From Patescibacteria group bacterium (GTDB taxonomy: Bacteria; Patescibacteriota; Patescibacteriia; WFTA01; S139-112), in NCBI GenBank assembly GCA_015485695.1, contig WFTB01000029.1:1-32688 (forward strand): a DNA stretch of 32,688 nucleotides. Reading direction: 5' to 3'. Positions 6,421-15,367 of the stretch are shown in pieces. The first letter of the stretch is position 1. Each line of letters opens with the position of its first letter. Both the position numbers and the translations under genes were made by a program. The notes beneath the pieces were generated by a model. That model worked only from the letters and a program-made list of their open reading frames with translations. It ran no database searches and was not told where the DNA came from.

Positions 6421-6897
6421 CTATATCGGCATTTCTATTGCCGTTTTTTCGTTTTTGTTTTTCTCTTGTTTCTCTTTTTTCTTGATTGCTTTTTTTTCTT
6501 CTTGCGCCCTTATTTTTGCGTCTTCTTCTATTTGTCGTTTCAGTTCTTCTCTTTTCTGCGCGGCCTTTTGCGCTTTTTCGTCATTTTCCGAATTTTTCGC
6601 CCTAAGAGATGTTCCGTATTCGTGCTGTTTCGCGATTTCCATGTCCGAGAACGCTCCTTTGAGTTTTTGTTCGGCTACGACTCTGTTCGCGAATCCTTCG
6701 TGTTTTTCGTAAACATCGAGCGCCAGCATGGCTTCTTTCTCGTCTAGCGATGATGTTGTGTGGTAGTTTACTATCTTGTTTGCTATTTTATGACCGCTTC
6801 TTTTGTATACGTCTCTTACTCCGCCACTGCTTTTTTTGGTGGCGCTTCCCGCCATGACTTTTTTAATAAAAGTATCTGTGGGGATTTGTATGGACAT
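6421..6897 (-). CDS. Coiled-coil protein of unknown function
   Basis: A 158-residue soluble protein. The first 90 residues are mixed and basic (FIKKVMAGSATKKSSGGVRDVYKRSGHKIANKIVNYH). From about residue 95 to the end it is almost entirely K, E, A, Q and R (ENDEKAQKAAQKREELKRQIEEDAKIRAQEEKK), predicted to form a long charged helix or coiled coil. I recognise no named family. It is first in a two-gene minus-strand operon, with a clear promoter 35 bases before its ATG. Confidence 0.72.
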   Translation of the reverse strand: MSIQIPTDTFIKKVMAGSATKKSSGGVRDVYKRSGHKIANKIVNYHTTSSLDEKEAMLALDVYEKHEGFANRVVAEQKLKGAFSDMEIAKQHEYGTSLRAKNSENDEKAQKAAQKREELKRQIEEDAKIRAQEEKKAIKKKEKQEKNKNEKTAIEMPI

Positions 6898-6931
6898 GTT
6901 TGTTGAGATTAATGGTTATGCTCGTGGCTGT

Positions 6932-6961
6932 AGTATATCTCCGTCCGGTTGTTATGGTCAA
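6932..6961 (-). promoter_or_regulatory. Promoter of the coiled-coil / MBL-fold operon
   Basis: The minus strand carries TTGACC (6961-6956), an 18-base spacer and TATACT (6937-6932), predicting a start near 6925 and a leader of under 30 nt before the ATG at 6897. Confidence 0.75.
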
Positions 6962-7184
6962 GGAATGGTTTTCGCTTTCGTTCTCAACAGGTAATCAAGG
7001 CGTGCAAACGTAATTCATTGATTACTCGCTTTCATGTCCAAAACTCAAAATATCGGCACCGTAAGAATTAACAAGCGTTGCATCTGCGCATTAACTGCAT
7101 AAACCTTTGTTTCGTCATATTGCTCATAGACAATTTGATTATCGATTAACAGATGACACCCAGGTGTTAACCGTACAAAAAAAG
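6962..7184. other. Divergent intergenic region with repeated TTAAC boxes
   Basis: No gene is visible between the divergent promoters. The motif TTAAC occurs repeatedly (for example in GAATTAACAA, CATTAACTG, GATTAACAG and TGTTAACC). Just before the rpsA promoter is TTAACA-N13-TGTTAA (7146-7170) with a nested ACACC-CA-GGTGT. These could be operator sites, but AT-rich sequence makes some recurrence expected. Confidence 0.3.
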
Positions 7185-7213
7185 TTGACATATGCGATAT
7201 GTTTGGTTATACT
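7185..7213 (+). promoter_or_regulatory. Strong promoter of rpsA
   Basis: A consensus TTGACA (7185-7190), a 17-base spacer and TATACT (7208-7213) predict initiation near 7220. That leaves a leader of about 230 nt before the rpsA ATG, long for this compact genome. Confidence 0.85.
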
Positions 7214-7390
7214 TTGGCAACACATGCAGAATTAGGCAAACGGAATTTCAATGTATGTTTGGTAGTCGTTAGAGTTGCAAATGGTGGTTTGTTTCGGTTT
7301 TTCAAGTATTCGTAACCGTCGTTCGCGCTTTACGGCTCCATGACAACATTGTTCCTCCGTTATTTAATAAGTTTTTAACCAATATTCGTT

Positions 7391-7450
7391 CTGCGAGCCC
7401 GGTTTTCGGGCAAAGTCCTAATACCTGCCGTGCGCAGATTTTTTATTTTT
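7391..7450 (+). promoter_or_regulatory. Hairpin and U-rich tract directly before the rpsA start
   Basis: CTGCG (7391-7395) pairs with CGCAG (7433-7437), enclosing GCCCG-N5-CGGGC (7397-7411). The stem is followed by ATTTTTTATTTTT running into the ATG at 7451. There is no Shine-Dalgarno sequence. A U-rich, structured start region suits autoregulation by S1, or attenuation; both are inferred from what is known of S1 in other bacteria. Confidence 0.45.
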
Positions 7451-8797
7451 ATGACAGAGACAAAAGACGAAAAAACGGAAAAAACAACTGTTAAAAAAAC
7501 ATCTCATCCGATGGACGCTCTGATTTCGCAGTCCGTATCGAAACCGATGCCACGTGTAGGTGAGTTCGTGACGGGGACCATCATACAAGTCGGAAAACAT
7601 GAGGTTATAATAGATATACCCGGATTGACAACCGGAATTGTCAGAGGTTGGGAGGTTGTCGACGCTTCGGGTGAAATGACCGGGCTTAAAGTCGGCGATG
7701 AAGTTCAAGCGACGGTGATTGACCTTGAAAACGAACGTGGAATGATGGAATTGTCGTTTCGTATCGCCGGACATCGTAAGGCTTGGGACAATCTCAACGC
7801 CATAAAATCCGCCGGAGAAGTGGTTGAAGTAAAAGCTCTCGAGGCCAACAAAGGAGGGCTAATTGTCGAGCTTGGGCGCGTTCTCGGTTTTTTGCCCGTA
7901 TCACAGCTTTCTCCGGAAAATTACCCGCGAGTTGAAGGTGGAAACAAATCAAAAATACTGGACAAGCTCAAAGAATTGGTGGGGTCAACGTTTAAGGTGA
8001 AGGTTATTGACATAGACGAGGCTGATGAGAAGTTGATAGTTTCCGAAAAGGCGGTTGAAGAAGATAAGAATGTTCGCGCTCTGGTCGGGTATGCGGTCGG
8101 AGATGAACTGGAAGTTAAGATTTCCGGGATAGTTGACTTTGGGCTTTTTGTTGAAATACCGGCAAAAGACGGAGGTGACAACGCCGAAGGTATTAAAACC
8201 GTCGAAGGACTTATACATATCAGCGAGATTTCTTGGCAACGTGTCGATGATTTGCGTAGCAGGTATTCGATAGGCGATACGGTGAAGGCTCAGATAATAG
8301 AAATCAAAAACGCAAAGGTCTCGCTTTCGCTTAAACGATTGTTGGACGATCCTTGGAAAAAAGCCACCGAATATTACAGCGTCGGACAGATTGTAAGAGG
8401 AACAGTCACGAAAGTAAGTGATTTCGGCGCCTTTGTTGAACTTCAACACGATATACATGGTTTGGCGCATATATCCGAGCTGGCTCTTACCGACAGTGAA
8501 GACCCCAAAAAGAGCGTAGAAATTGGCAAGGAATATGAATTTAAGATAGTCAACATGGAGCCGGAGGAGCATCGTTTGGGGCTTTCTCGTCGAGCCGCGC
8601 ATCAAGATTCGGGAAAAGTTGTCGACGCGCCGATTGACGGCTCGGTCTCCAAGGATGACAAAGAAGACGGCAAAGAAGATAATTCATCGGGTGACGGAAA
8701 TGATGAATCTGAGAATGGCGAATCAGACAAAGATGCACGTGAGCCTGAAAACGAAGATTCCGAAAAGTTAAAAGAAAAAGAAAGCGACAATGAATAA
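7451..8797 (+). CDS. rpsA: Ribosomal protein S1 (four-repeat form)
   Basis: A 448-residue RNA-binding protein that helps the 30S subunit engage mRNA. It holds four S1/OB repeats. The first begins GEFVTGTIIQVGKHEVIIDI and the second GEVVEVKALEANKGGLIVELGRVLGFLPVSQL. The third, GDELEVKISGIVDFGLFVEI, ends in EGLIHISEISW. The fourth begins GQIVRGTVTKVSDFGAFVEL and ends in HGLAHISEL. A 60-residue tail very rich in D, E, S and K follows. Four repeats are typical of non-proteobacterial S1. The start is taken as ATG 7451; a GTG at 7430 is in frame, but the leader hairpin covers it. S1 may matter greatly here because many genes in the window have weak ribosome binding sites. ftsH begins 36 bases downstream. 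Confidence 0.93.
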   Translation: MTETKDEKTEKTTVKKTSHPMDALISQSVSKPMPRVGEFVTGTIIQVGKHEVIIDIPGLTTGIVRGWEVVDASGEMTGLKVGDEVQATVIDLENERGMMELSFRIAGHRKAWDNLNAIKSAGEVVEVKALEANKGGLIVELGRVLGFLPVSQLSPENYPRVEGGNKSKILDKLKELVGSTFKVKVIDIDEADEKLIVSEKAVEEDKNVRALVGYAVGDELEVKISGIVDFGLFVEIPAKDGGDNAEGIKTVEGLIHISEISWQRVDDLRSRYSIGDTVKAQIIEIKNAKVSLSLKRLLDDPWKKATEYYSVGQIVRGTVTKVSDFGAFVELQHDIHGLAHISELALTDSEDPKKSVEIGKEYEFKIVNMEPEEHRLGLSRRAAHQDSGKVVDAPIDGSVSKDDKEDGKEDNSSGDGNDESENGESDKDAREPENEDSEKLKEKESDNE

Positions 8798-8833
8798 TAT
8801 AATAATCGGGCTCGCTCGAAAGCAACTTATTTT

Positions 8834-10729
8834 ATGAAACAACTATTTAAAAATATTTTGATTTTTATCGTAGTCTTGTTTGTGATTACGAGTATATTCA
8901 GTTATTTCACCGGTCAAGAAGACGCGCCTCAGGATATGAGTTTATCTCAATTGGCGATTGCAATCCAAGAGGGTCGCGTAACAGAAATAGTGGTTGACGA
9001 TTTGAACTTGGAAATAACACTAACCGATGAGACTAAAGCTCGTTCCAGAAAGGAATTAGGCAGTTCACTAATAGAAGGTCTTACCGGTCTTGGAGTGACC
9101 GCTGAACAACTCAGGGCGACAACGGTCACCGTAAAAAGACCTTCTCAGATTAGCGTCATTTCGACGAATGTATTGCCGTTTCTTCTCCCTCTTTTGATTA
9201 TAGGGTTTTTTATTTTTTTCATGGCTCGCCAGGTTCAGGGTTTCAATCAAAAAGCCATGAGTTTCGGTCAATCACAACAAAAAGACGACTCCAAGAATGA
9301 ACGACCGAAAGTGACATTTAAAGACGTGGCGGGTGCGAAAGAAGCGAAACAAGAGTTACAAGAGATAGTTGAATTTCTAAAGTTTCCGAAGAAATTTACG
9401 GATTTGGGAGCTAAGATACCAAAAGGCGTTCTTTTGGTCGGTGGACCCGGTACGGGAAAAACTCTTCTTGCTAAGGCGGTATCGGGAGAAGCCGGAGTCC
9501 CTTTTATACACATATCGGGATCTGAGTTTGTTGAAATGTTTGTCGGTGTCGGAGCGTCTCGCGTTCGATCTCTTTTTCAAAAAGCCAAAAAGCAAGCTCC
9601 GGCGATTATATTCGTGGACGAAATCGACGCCGTGGGGCGACGTCGCGGTACCGGACTTGGAGGTTCTCATGACGAGAGAGAGCAGACGCTTAATCAGATA
9701 TTGGTTGAGCTTGACGGTTTCGACACTGATACGAACGTGATTGTCATGGCGGCGACGAATCGTCCGGACGTACTTGACCCGGCATTGCTCAGACCGGGAC
9801 GTTTTGACCGTCGAGTCACTCTTGATTCACCTGATATTTCGGACCGTGAAGCGATTCTTAAAATTCACGCAAAAGAAAAACCTTTGTCAGATTCCGTTGA
9901 TTTGAGCAATATCGCGGCTAGAACTCCCGGGTTTTCAGGCGCGGATTTGGCGAATCTCCTGAATGAAGCCGCAATTTTGGCGGCGCGAAAAAATCAGAAA
10001 AAAATCGAGCAAATAGACATACTCACGAGCATAGAAAAAGTTATGCTCGGCCCTGAACGTCGTAGTCACATGCTATCTGACCGCGAGAAAGAAGTTACTG
10101 CATATCATGAGGCCGGGCACGCTTTAGTCGCTCACATGTTGCCGCATACGGACCCGGTACAGAAGGTGTCTATAATTTCAAGGGGTTCCGCCGCAGGATA
10201 CATGATTAAACTTCCCGAAGTTGACAAACACATGCATACTCGTTCCGAATTCATAGAGGATTTGTCCGTTGCTTTAGCGGGACACGCCACTGAAAGTACC
10301 GTTTTTGGTGAAATAGCGACGGGAGCATCTTCAGATTTGCGTCATGTTACCGAGCTCGCGCGTCGAATCGTCACCGATTACGGCATGAGTGAGAAATTGG
10401 GCCCCAGGACATTCGGTCAAAAAGAAGAAATGGTATTCCTTGGAAAAGAAATACACGAACAAAGAGATTATTCGGAAAGCACGGCTCAAAAAATAGATGC
10501 GGAAATCGACGCTATTATATCTAAAGCGTATAAGGTGGCGGAGAGTATATTAAACAAGCATAGGGATAAATTGGATTTGATAGCGAGTAAGTTGATAGAA
10601 AAAGAAACCCTTGAAAAAGAAGAATTTGAGGCTTTGGTTGGCAAGAAAGAGAAAGTCTCACACAAGTCTGTAATGGTATCGAAAGGCACGAATGAAACCG
10701 CTGATGTTGCGCGTGACGCGTCTGCATAG
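8834..10729 (+). CDS. ftsH: ATP-dependent membrane zinc protease FtsH
   Basis: A 631-residue hexameric membrane protease that extracts and degrades membrane and regulatory proteins. Two membrane segments (about 6-25 and 111-132) flank a small extracytoplasmic domain. The AAA+ module has Walker A GGPGTGKT (203-210; the second residue is G where most have P), Walker B IIFVDEID, and the second region of homology ([21 protein letters not shown]). The M41 peptidase carries HEAGH (425-429), and the third zinc ligand lies in [12 protein letters not shown] charged tail ends the protein. Length is normal. It probably shares the rpsA transcript. Confidence 0.97.
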   Translation: MKQLFKNILIFIVVLFVITSIFSYFTGQEDAPQDMSLSQLAIAIQEGRVTEIVVDDLNLEITLTDETKARSRKELGSSLIEGLTGLGVTAEQLRATTVTVKRPSQISVISTNVLPFLLPLLIIGFFIFFMARQVQGFNQKAMSFGQSQQKDDSKNERPKVTFKDVAGAKEAKQELQEIVEFLKFPKKFTDLGAKIPKGVLLVGGPGTGKTLLAKAVSGEAGVPFIHISGSEFVEMFVGVGASRVRSLFQKAKKQAPAIIFVDEIDAVGRRRGTGLGGSHDEREQTLNQILVELDGFDTDTNVIVMAATNRPDVLDPALLRPGRFDRRVTLDSPDISDREAILKIHAKEKPLSDSVDLSNIAARTPGFSGADLANLLNEAAILAARKNQKKIEQIDILTSIEKVMLGPERRSHMLSDREKEVTAYHEAGHALVAHMLPHTDPVQKVSIISRGSAAGYMIKLPEVDKHMHTRSEFIEDLSVALAGHATESTVFGEIATGASSDLRHVTELARRIVTDYGMSEKLGPRTFGQKEEMVFLGKEIHEQRDYSESTAQKIDAEIDAIISKAYKVAESILNKHRDKLDLIASKLIEKETLEKEEFEALVGKKEKVSHKSVMVSKGTNETADVARDASA

Positions 10730-10735
10730 TATAAT
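10707..10735 (+). promoter_or_regulatory. Promoter inside the 3' end of ftsH
   Basis: TTGCGC (10707-10712), a 17-base spacer and a perfect TATAAT (10730-10735), just after the ftsH stop codon, predict a start near 10742. This would transcribe the following membrane-protein gene separately. Confidence 0.6.
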
Positions 10736-10769
10736 TAACTCACGAATTATTTAAAGACGCAGGATTATT

Positions 10770-11777
10770 ATGTCTTCAGTGTATAGAACAACCCTACGTG
10801 AAGCGTGGCAGATAACTTGGAAAAAGCGTTGGCTGTGGCTGTTCGGCTTGTTTTCGGCGTTTTTGGGAAGTGGGGGAGAGTATAATTTGATAGCCAAGAA
10901 CATAGCTTCGGTTCAAGACGGAGGAGCGGTTATGACTTCCGTGGCTTCCGTGATTCAGCAGAGCGGTTTCGGTGTATGGTATGAAACTTTTTCGGAAATA
11001 GTCGGCAATCTAAACGTGGCGTCAATCGCACTTTTGATTACAACTCTCATAATCATCATATTTATTTTCGTGATTGCTCTAATATCTCAAGGCGCGGTTG
11101 TTTCCGGAATATTCAGATCTTACAAGCAGTCGGAAACCGGTCTTAGAGAGAGTTGGAATAGGGGCAGAAACAAATTAAAAGAGGTGTTTTGGATAAATGT
11201 GATTGGAAAGCTTTCTTTGTATCTTGTGTTTGCGTTGTTAGCGATTCCGTTCTTTTATCTATTCCTTAAAACTTATAATCTGATGTGGCAATGGGTTTTG
11301 GTTGTCGTTTCTTTTTTGATATTCGTGCCTTTGGCGGTTGTGGTGTCGTTTCTCGTGAAGTATGCGGTGATTTTTGCGGTCACGAAGAACAATGACATAG
11401 GACTTGCGATTCGCGAAAGCTGGAAACTTTTTTGCTCGAATTGGGTAATTTCGATAGAAATGTCCCTGGTTCTATTCGCCGTAAATGTTATTGTGGGAGT
11501 TGGCATCGTCCTTGGGTTGATAGTTACTTCAATACCGTTTGTGATTATAGGTTTTATCGGAGTATATCTTGATATTTCCTATGTGTTTTGGTTTGCCGCC
11601 ATACTTGGAGCGGTTGTCGCGTTCGGAGGAGTGTTCACAGTTGGCGCCATGTTGACCGTGTTTCAGATGGCAAGTTGGGTGATTCTTTTTGAGCGTCTTG
11701 TAGAGGGTGTCGCGATACCGAAAATCGTCAGACTCGCTACCGGATTGCCCGGAAGTTTCAATAGAGACAAAAAGTAG
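10770..11777 (+). CDS. Polytopic membrane protein, possibly GPDPase-membrane-domain-like
   Basis: A 335-residue integral membrane protein with about six hydrophobic segments. It opens with a short amphipathic stretch (TLREAWQITWKKRWLWLFGLFSAFL), then has segments near 88-112, 150-167, 172-203, 233-262 and 268-305. Recurrent amphipathic pieces of the type IRESWKLFCSNW and LRESWNRGRNKLKEVFW resemble the repeated pattern of the membrane domain found with some glycerophosphodiester phosphodiesterases, but no catalytic domain is attached. I cannot give a function. It has its own promoter and terminator, so is probably monocistronic. Confidence 0.7.
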   Translation: MSSVYRTTLREAWQITWKKRWLWLFGLFSAFLGSGGEYNLIAKNIASVQDGGAVMTSVASVIQQSGFGVWYETFSEIVGNLNVASIALLITTLIIIIFIFVIALISQGAVVSGIFRSYKQSETGLRESWNRGRNKLKEVFWINVIGKLSLYLVFALLAIPFFYLFLKTYNLMWQWVLVVVSFLIFVPLAVVVSFLVKYAVIFAVTKNNDIGLAIRESWKLFCSNWVISIEMSLVLFAVNVIVGVGIVLGLIVTSIPFVIIGFIGVYLDISYVFWFAAILGAVVAFGGVFTVGAMLTVFQMASWVILFERLVEGVAIPKIVRLATGLPGSFNRDKK

Positions 11778-11802
11778 AATAATTGATTTTTGACACGATT
11801 AC

Positions 11803-11829
11803 CCCGCGATATGTATCGTGGGTTTTTTG
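11803..11829 (+). terminator. Intrinsic terminator after the membrane-protein gene
   Basis: CCCGCGATA and TATCGTGGG form a 9-bp stem with one G-U pair and a very short loop, followed by TTTTTTG. Confidence 0.85.
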
Positions 11830-11877
11830 TATTGCATATCCGTGGAGCAATGTTTTCCGAGGGAGGGTGATGTTTAT

Positions 11878-11906
11878 AAGACAATAAAGACGAAACATGG
11901 TAAAAT
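11878..11906 (+). promoter_or_regulatory. Probable promoter of pilB
   Basis: AAGACA (11878-11883), a 17-base spacer and TAAAAT (11901-11906) predict initiation near 11911-11913. An ATG at 11911 would open a 12-codon reading frame (MSALVCSARAPE) ending at 11949, just before the pilB start; whether it is translated is unclear. Confidence 0.5.
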
Positions 11907-11959
11907 AATCATGAGCGCTTTGGTTTGCAGTGCGAGAGCGCCGGAATGATTTGCGATTT

Positions 11960-13702
11960 ATGAATATAGATGACCTTAAAAAAGAAGTTGATTCTCGAAA
12001 GTCTCATATCTCTTCAGACGATGTTTCCATCGGACCTAAAATTACAAGCCAAGAAAAACACGAAGCCCTTGAAGAGAAAATGGGTGAAATAAAGAGGCGT
12101 GAAATAGAACAACAAACTCTTCTACGCTCGCGTTCTCTGGGAGTCGGGTATGTTAATTTGAGCGGAATAGCCATAGATACGGATACTTTGAAACTCGCTT
12201 CGGAAGAAGAATCCATGTCAGCTCAAGCAATTGTTTTTTATTTCGAATCACACAGAGAATTGCGCATAGGGTCTCCTGACCCGAAATCTCCTAGAGTAAT
12301 TGAATTTGCCAAAAAACTTGGTGAAAAACTCGGTATAGAACCCAAAATATATGTTATAAGTCCCGACAGTTTTCGCGAAGCCATGAAGCAATACAAGCGC
12401 CTCCCGCACATAACGGAGTTGGGCGATACCGTCGAAGTGACGCCGGACGATCTTTCGAGATTCGGCGATATAGAGTCAATAACTTCTCTTTCTCGGTTTT
12501 TGAAAAACGGAACCGCGACGGAAATGGTGAATGCCATTGTTGCGGGAGCTTTAAAATTCAACGCTTCCGATATTCACCTTGAAACGGAGCAGAATCGTTA
12601 TGTGATTCGCTATCGCCTTGACGGTGTTTTGCATGAGGCGGCATCCGTAGACCCGTCGCTTTATAAACCGATTATGTCCAGAATAAAGCTCCTGTCCGGA
12701 CTTAAAATCAACATATCAAACAAGCCTCAAGATGGGCATTTCGTCATAAGTATGCCCGATGGAAGAGTGGATGTTCGCGTATCCACATTGCCCACAAATT
12801 ACGGAGAAAGTATCGTTATGCGTATTCTTCGATCCGACATGGGAAATCTTAGAATATCGGAGCTCGGGCTTAGCGATTATTATAAGCCCCTTATTGAGCG
12901 AGAGATTAAAAGACCGAATGGAATGATTGTTGTATGCGGTCCCACCGGTTCCGGTAAGACCACGACTCTTTATTCCATGCTCGGGCAACTGAACACCCCT
13001 GAAAATAAAATATTAACAGTGGAAGACCCTATTGAATATAGAGTTTCCGGAATAAGCCAAAGTCAGGTGGACAGTTCCAAGGGGTACACTTTTTCTGTCG
13101 CATTAAGGTCCCTGGTCAGGCAAGACCCCGATGTCATATTGGTCGGAGAAATGCGTGACACCGAAACCATAGAAATATCAATCAATGCCGCTCTCACAGG
13201 TCATTTGGTACTTACAACGCTTCACACAAACGACGCCGCGGGAGCCATACCTCGTTTTCTTGCGATGGGAGCGAAGCCATATTTGCTCGCTCCGTCACTT
13301 AATACGGTTATTGGACAGAGGTTGGTTCGAGTTTTGTGCGAATTTTGCAAAATAGAATCGCAAATTCCGGACGAACACGCGTCAGAGGTTAGAACTCTCA
13401 TTGAAACTCTTCCGGATGAAGCCAAGAAATACTTGCCGGATTCCGGAAAATATTACACCGCAAAAGGGTGTTCGGAATGTCACGGGCTGGGGTTTAAGGG
13501 TCGAATCGGTATATTTGAAATATTTACAATGTCACCAGACTTGGAAAAACTGATACTGTCAAGCGAAATGTCCGAATCGGTAATGCGTGAAAAGCTTCGA
13601 GAGCAGGGCATGATTACAATGGCTCAAGACGGTATAATCAAAGCCTTAAATGGTATAACGACGGTAAAAGAGGTCTTCCGCGTGGTCGATGACAGACGGT
13701 AA
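11960..13702 (+). CDS. pilB: Type IV pilus assembly ATPase PilB (GspE/PulE family)
   Basis: A 580-residue cytoplasmic motor that powers pilus extension. A divergent N-terminal region (1-165) precedes the ATPase core. That core starts near ATEMVNAIVAGALKFNASDIHLE and RYRLDGVLHE, with Walker A GPTGSGKT (327-334), the Asp box (LTVEDPIEYRV), Walker B (VILVGEMRDTET) and the His box (LTTLHTND). The GspE-type zinc site is present as two C-x2-C pairs (CEFC and CSEC). ATG 11960 is preferred over GTG 11930. Other pilus genes are not in the window. CPR bacteria commonly keep type IV pili, which are thought to help host contact. A converging terminator follows directly. Confidence 0.93.
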   Translation: MNIDDLKKEVDSRKSHISSDDVSIGPKITSQEKHEALEEKMGEIKRREIEQQTLLRSRSLGVGYVNLSGIAIDTDTLKLASEEESMSAQAIVFYFESHRELRIGSPDPKSPRVIEFAKKLGEKLGIEPKIYVISPDSFREAMKQYKRLPHITELGDTVEVTPDDLSRFGDIESITSLSRFLKNGTATEMVNAIVAGALKFNASDIHLETEQNRYVIRYRLDGVLHEAASVDPSLYKPIMSRIKLLSGLKINISNKPQDGHFVISMPDGRVDVRVSTLPTNYGESIVMRILRSDMGNLRISELGLSDYYKPLIEREIKRPNGMIVVCGPTGSGKTTTLYSMLGQLNTPENKILTVEDPIEYRVSGISQSQVDSSKGYTFSVALRSLVRQDPDVILVGEMRDTETIEISINAALTGHLVLTTLHTNDAAGAIPRFLAMGAKPYLLAPSLNTVIGQRLVRVLCEFCKIESQIPDEHASEVRTLIETLPDEAKKYLPDSGKYYTAKGCSECHGLGFKGRIGIFEIFTMSPDLEKLILSSEMSESVMREKLREQGMITMAQDGIIKALNGITTVKEVFRVVDDRR

Positions 13703-13704
13703 AG

Positions 13705-13757
13705 CCCAAAAACAAAATCGCTTTCAACATGAGATTAAAAGCGATTTTGTTTTTGGG
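13705..13757. terminator. Shared bidirectional terminator between pilB and the M23 peptidase gene
   Basis: A perfect 20-bp inverted repeat (13705-13724 with 13738-13757, core AAAACAAAATCGC) with a 13-nt loop lies exactly between the two converging stop codons. A-rich and T-rich arms give a U-tract in both directions. Confidence 0.9.
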
Positions 13758-13758
13758 T

Positions 13759-15093
13759 TTATTGTACGTATGACAGCGGGTTCATCTTTTGCCCGTTTAT
13801 AATTATCTCGAAGTGCACATGCGGACCGGTTGACCAACCTGTTGAACCAACTTTTCCTATGGTTTCTCCTTGGGACACTTTGTCGCCGACATTTACAAAC
13901 AATTTGCTCATGTGCGCGTATCTTGTTTTTATATTGTTGCCGTGATTTATTACTATGTTGTATCCGTATCCTCTTGACCATCCCGAGTACTCGACTCGTC
14001 CTTCTCTTGATGCGACGAGGTCATTCCAGGGTCTTCCTCCGACATCTATGGCTTTGTGTTTGACGTGATAATATTGAGTTATTCGCCTAGACGCTGGAAG
14101 TGGCCATAGCCACGTTTTGTCGTCCGTTACTTTTTCCGTGTTTTTGGGAGTGAATATTTTATTTATACTTGCAAGGCGAGTTGTGTGCTTTGCTTTCGGT
14201 TTTGGAGGGACGCCGTTTTCTATAATTAGCTGTTGTCCTACTTTTAATTGATTCGCCGATACCATGTTATTGGTTTTGACGATGTCTTCCGCTTTGACTT
14301 TGTATTTATTCGCGATTTCGATAAGTGTTTCATTTTTCTGTACTGTGTGCATTACCCCGTTTTTTGGTAGTATTTTGAGGTTTTCACCTGGTTTTATAAT
14401 CGAATAAGATGATAATTTATTTGCCCACATCACCGTGTTGGTCGTGATGCCGTATTTTTTTGCTATTGTGCTTATGGTGTCTCCCGGCTGGACGGTGTAT
14501 GTTGTGATTTCCAACCGTTTCGTGACCGTATCATTTGTCAGCGGGGTTATGCTAAGAGCTCCTATTGATCCGGCGGTCATCGGGGCGACTTCAAAATCGT
14601 TTGTGTTTTTATCGTAAATCGTGGGGTCTGGAGAATCCAATGCCGCCATTATCGGTGTTGCCGGTTGAGGGTATGCGAGCGAATCCGGAGCTTCTATTAC
14701 CGTTAATTCTTCAGATTCCGACGCAAACAATTTATTGAGCAATCCGGGTTCGGCGTATTCTTGCGCGTGCGCGCTACTTTGAAGGTTTGTCGCTATCGTT
14801 AGAACGGTTATCGTAACTACGAAAGCGGGAATCGTGACGGATTTTTTTTGCTTGCCGATTCCGGGCTCACTTACACCTTCCAATGCAATCTTCCTGAAAT
14901 ATCTCCATGCTCTGTACAAATACAACAATACGGTCATAAAAACCGGACCTGCAAGTTTATGGGCGATTTTGATTGGAGTCAAAAAAAACCAGGCTACCGT
15001 TTTGAAGATAAACAGCACCCCATCAACGATCGCTACAAGCGCGCGAAAAATATTCTTTTTTAAGTGGATACTTATAAAACAGCAAATGGACAA
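13759..15093 (-). CDS. LysM-M23 peptidoglycan endopeptidase
   Basis: A membrane-anchored cell-wall hydrolase of up to 444 residues. Hydrophobic segments near residues 12-60 and 87-102 precede a linker. LysM repeat 1 is TYTVQPGDTISTIAKKYGITTNTVMWANKL and LysM repeat 2 is MHTVQKNETLIEIANKYKVKAEDIVKTNNM. The C-terminal M23 domain shows H-x3-D in KHKAIDVGG, YAHMSK, VSQGETIGKVGSTGWSTGPHVHFEI and the HxH zinc ligand pair, so it should be active on peptide cross-links. The start is uncertain: the longest frame begins at TTG (15093), and a GTG about 20 codons later is also possible. The mature enzyme is expected outside the membrane. It has its own promoter and converges on pilB. Confidence 0.9.
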   Translation of the reverse strand: MSICCFISIHLKKNIFRALVAIVDGVLFIFKTVAWFFLTPIKIAHKLAGPVFMTVLLYLYRAWRYFRKIALEGVSEPGIGKQKKSVTIPAFVVTITVLTIATNLQSSAHAQEYAEPGLLNKLFASESEELTVIEAPDSLAYPQPATPIMAALDSPDPTIYDKNTNDFEVAPMTAGSIGALSITPLTNDTVTKRLEITTYTVQPGDTISTIAKKYGITTNTVMWANKLSSYSIIKPGENLKILPKNGVMHTVQKNETLIEIANKYKVKAEDIVKTNNMVSANQLKVGQQLIIENGVPPKPKAKHTTRLASINKIFTPKNTEKVTDDKTWLWPLPASRRITQYYHVKHKAIDVGGRPWNDLVASREGRVEYSGWSRGYGYNIVINHGNNIKTRYAHMSKLFVNVGDKVSQGETIGKVGSTGWSTGPHVHFEIIINGQKMNPLSYVQ

Positions 15094-15192
15094 AATGCGC
15101 TTTTTCAGTTATAAGCGAGCTGAAACGCTACGCACTCTATCCTTGTTTGTTATCCGATACCCGTTCATGACAACCGTTGCAACCTGTCAGTT

Positions 15193-15221
15193 ATGATAGC
15201 ATGAGCGTTTACTCTTGTCAA
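15193..15221 (-). promoter_or_regulatory. Promoter of the M23 peptidase gene
   Basis: The minus strand has TTGACA (15221-15216), a 17-base spacer and TATCAT (15198-15193), predicting a start near 15186 and a leader of about 90 nt. Confidence 0.8.
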
Positions 15222-15304
15222 TATCGCCAAAATATGGTCTAATCTGGCGCTCTTTTCTGATTGATGTCATTCGTTTTTTTCGACATACGCAAGATTTTAA
15301 GCGT

Positions 15305-15334
15305 TTGCGCATTTTTGATTTCGAATGCTATTAT
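15305..15334 (+). promoter_or_regulatory. Probable leuS promoter
   Basis: TTGCGC (15305-15310), an 18-base spacer and TATTAT (15329-15334) predict initiation near 15341, 27 bases before the leuS ATG. The -35 box is the same TTGCGC seen before the gene at 10770. Confidence 0.5.
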
Positions 15335-15367
15335 GCTGTTGTCTGTTAATTACTCAGTTTTACAAAA

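Noticed and set aside
7985-8605. Long antisense open frame over rpsA (206 codons)
   Set aside because: It mirrors the codon pattern of rpsA, has no start signal and no recognisable domain; similar antisense frames over VanW, leuS and rpoC were dropped for the same reason.
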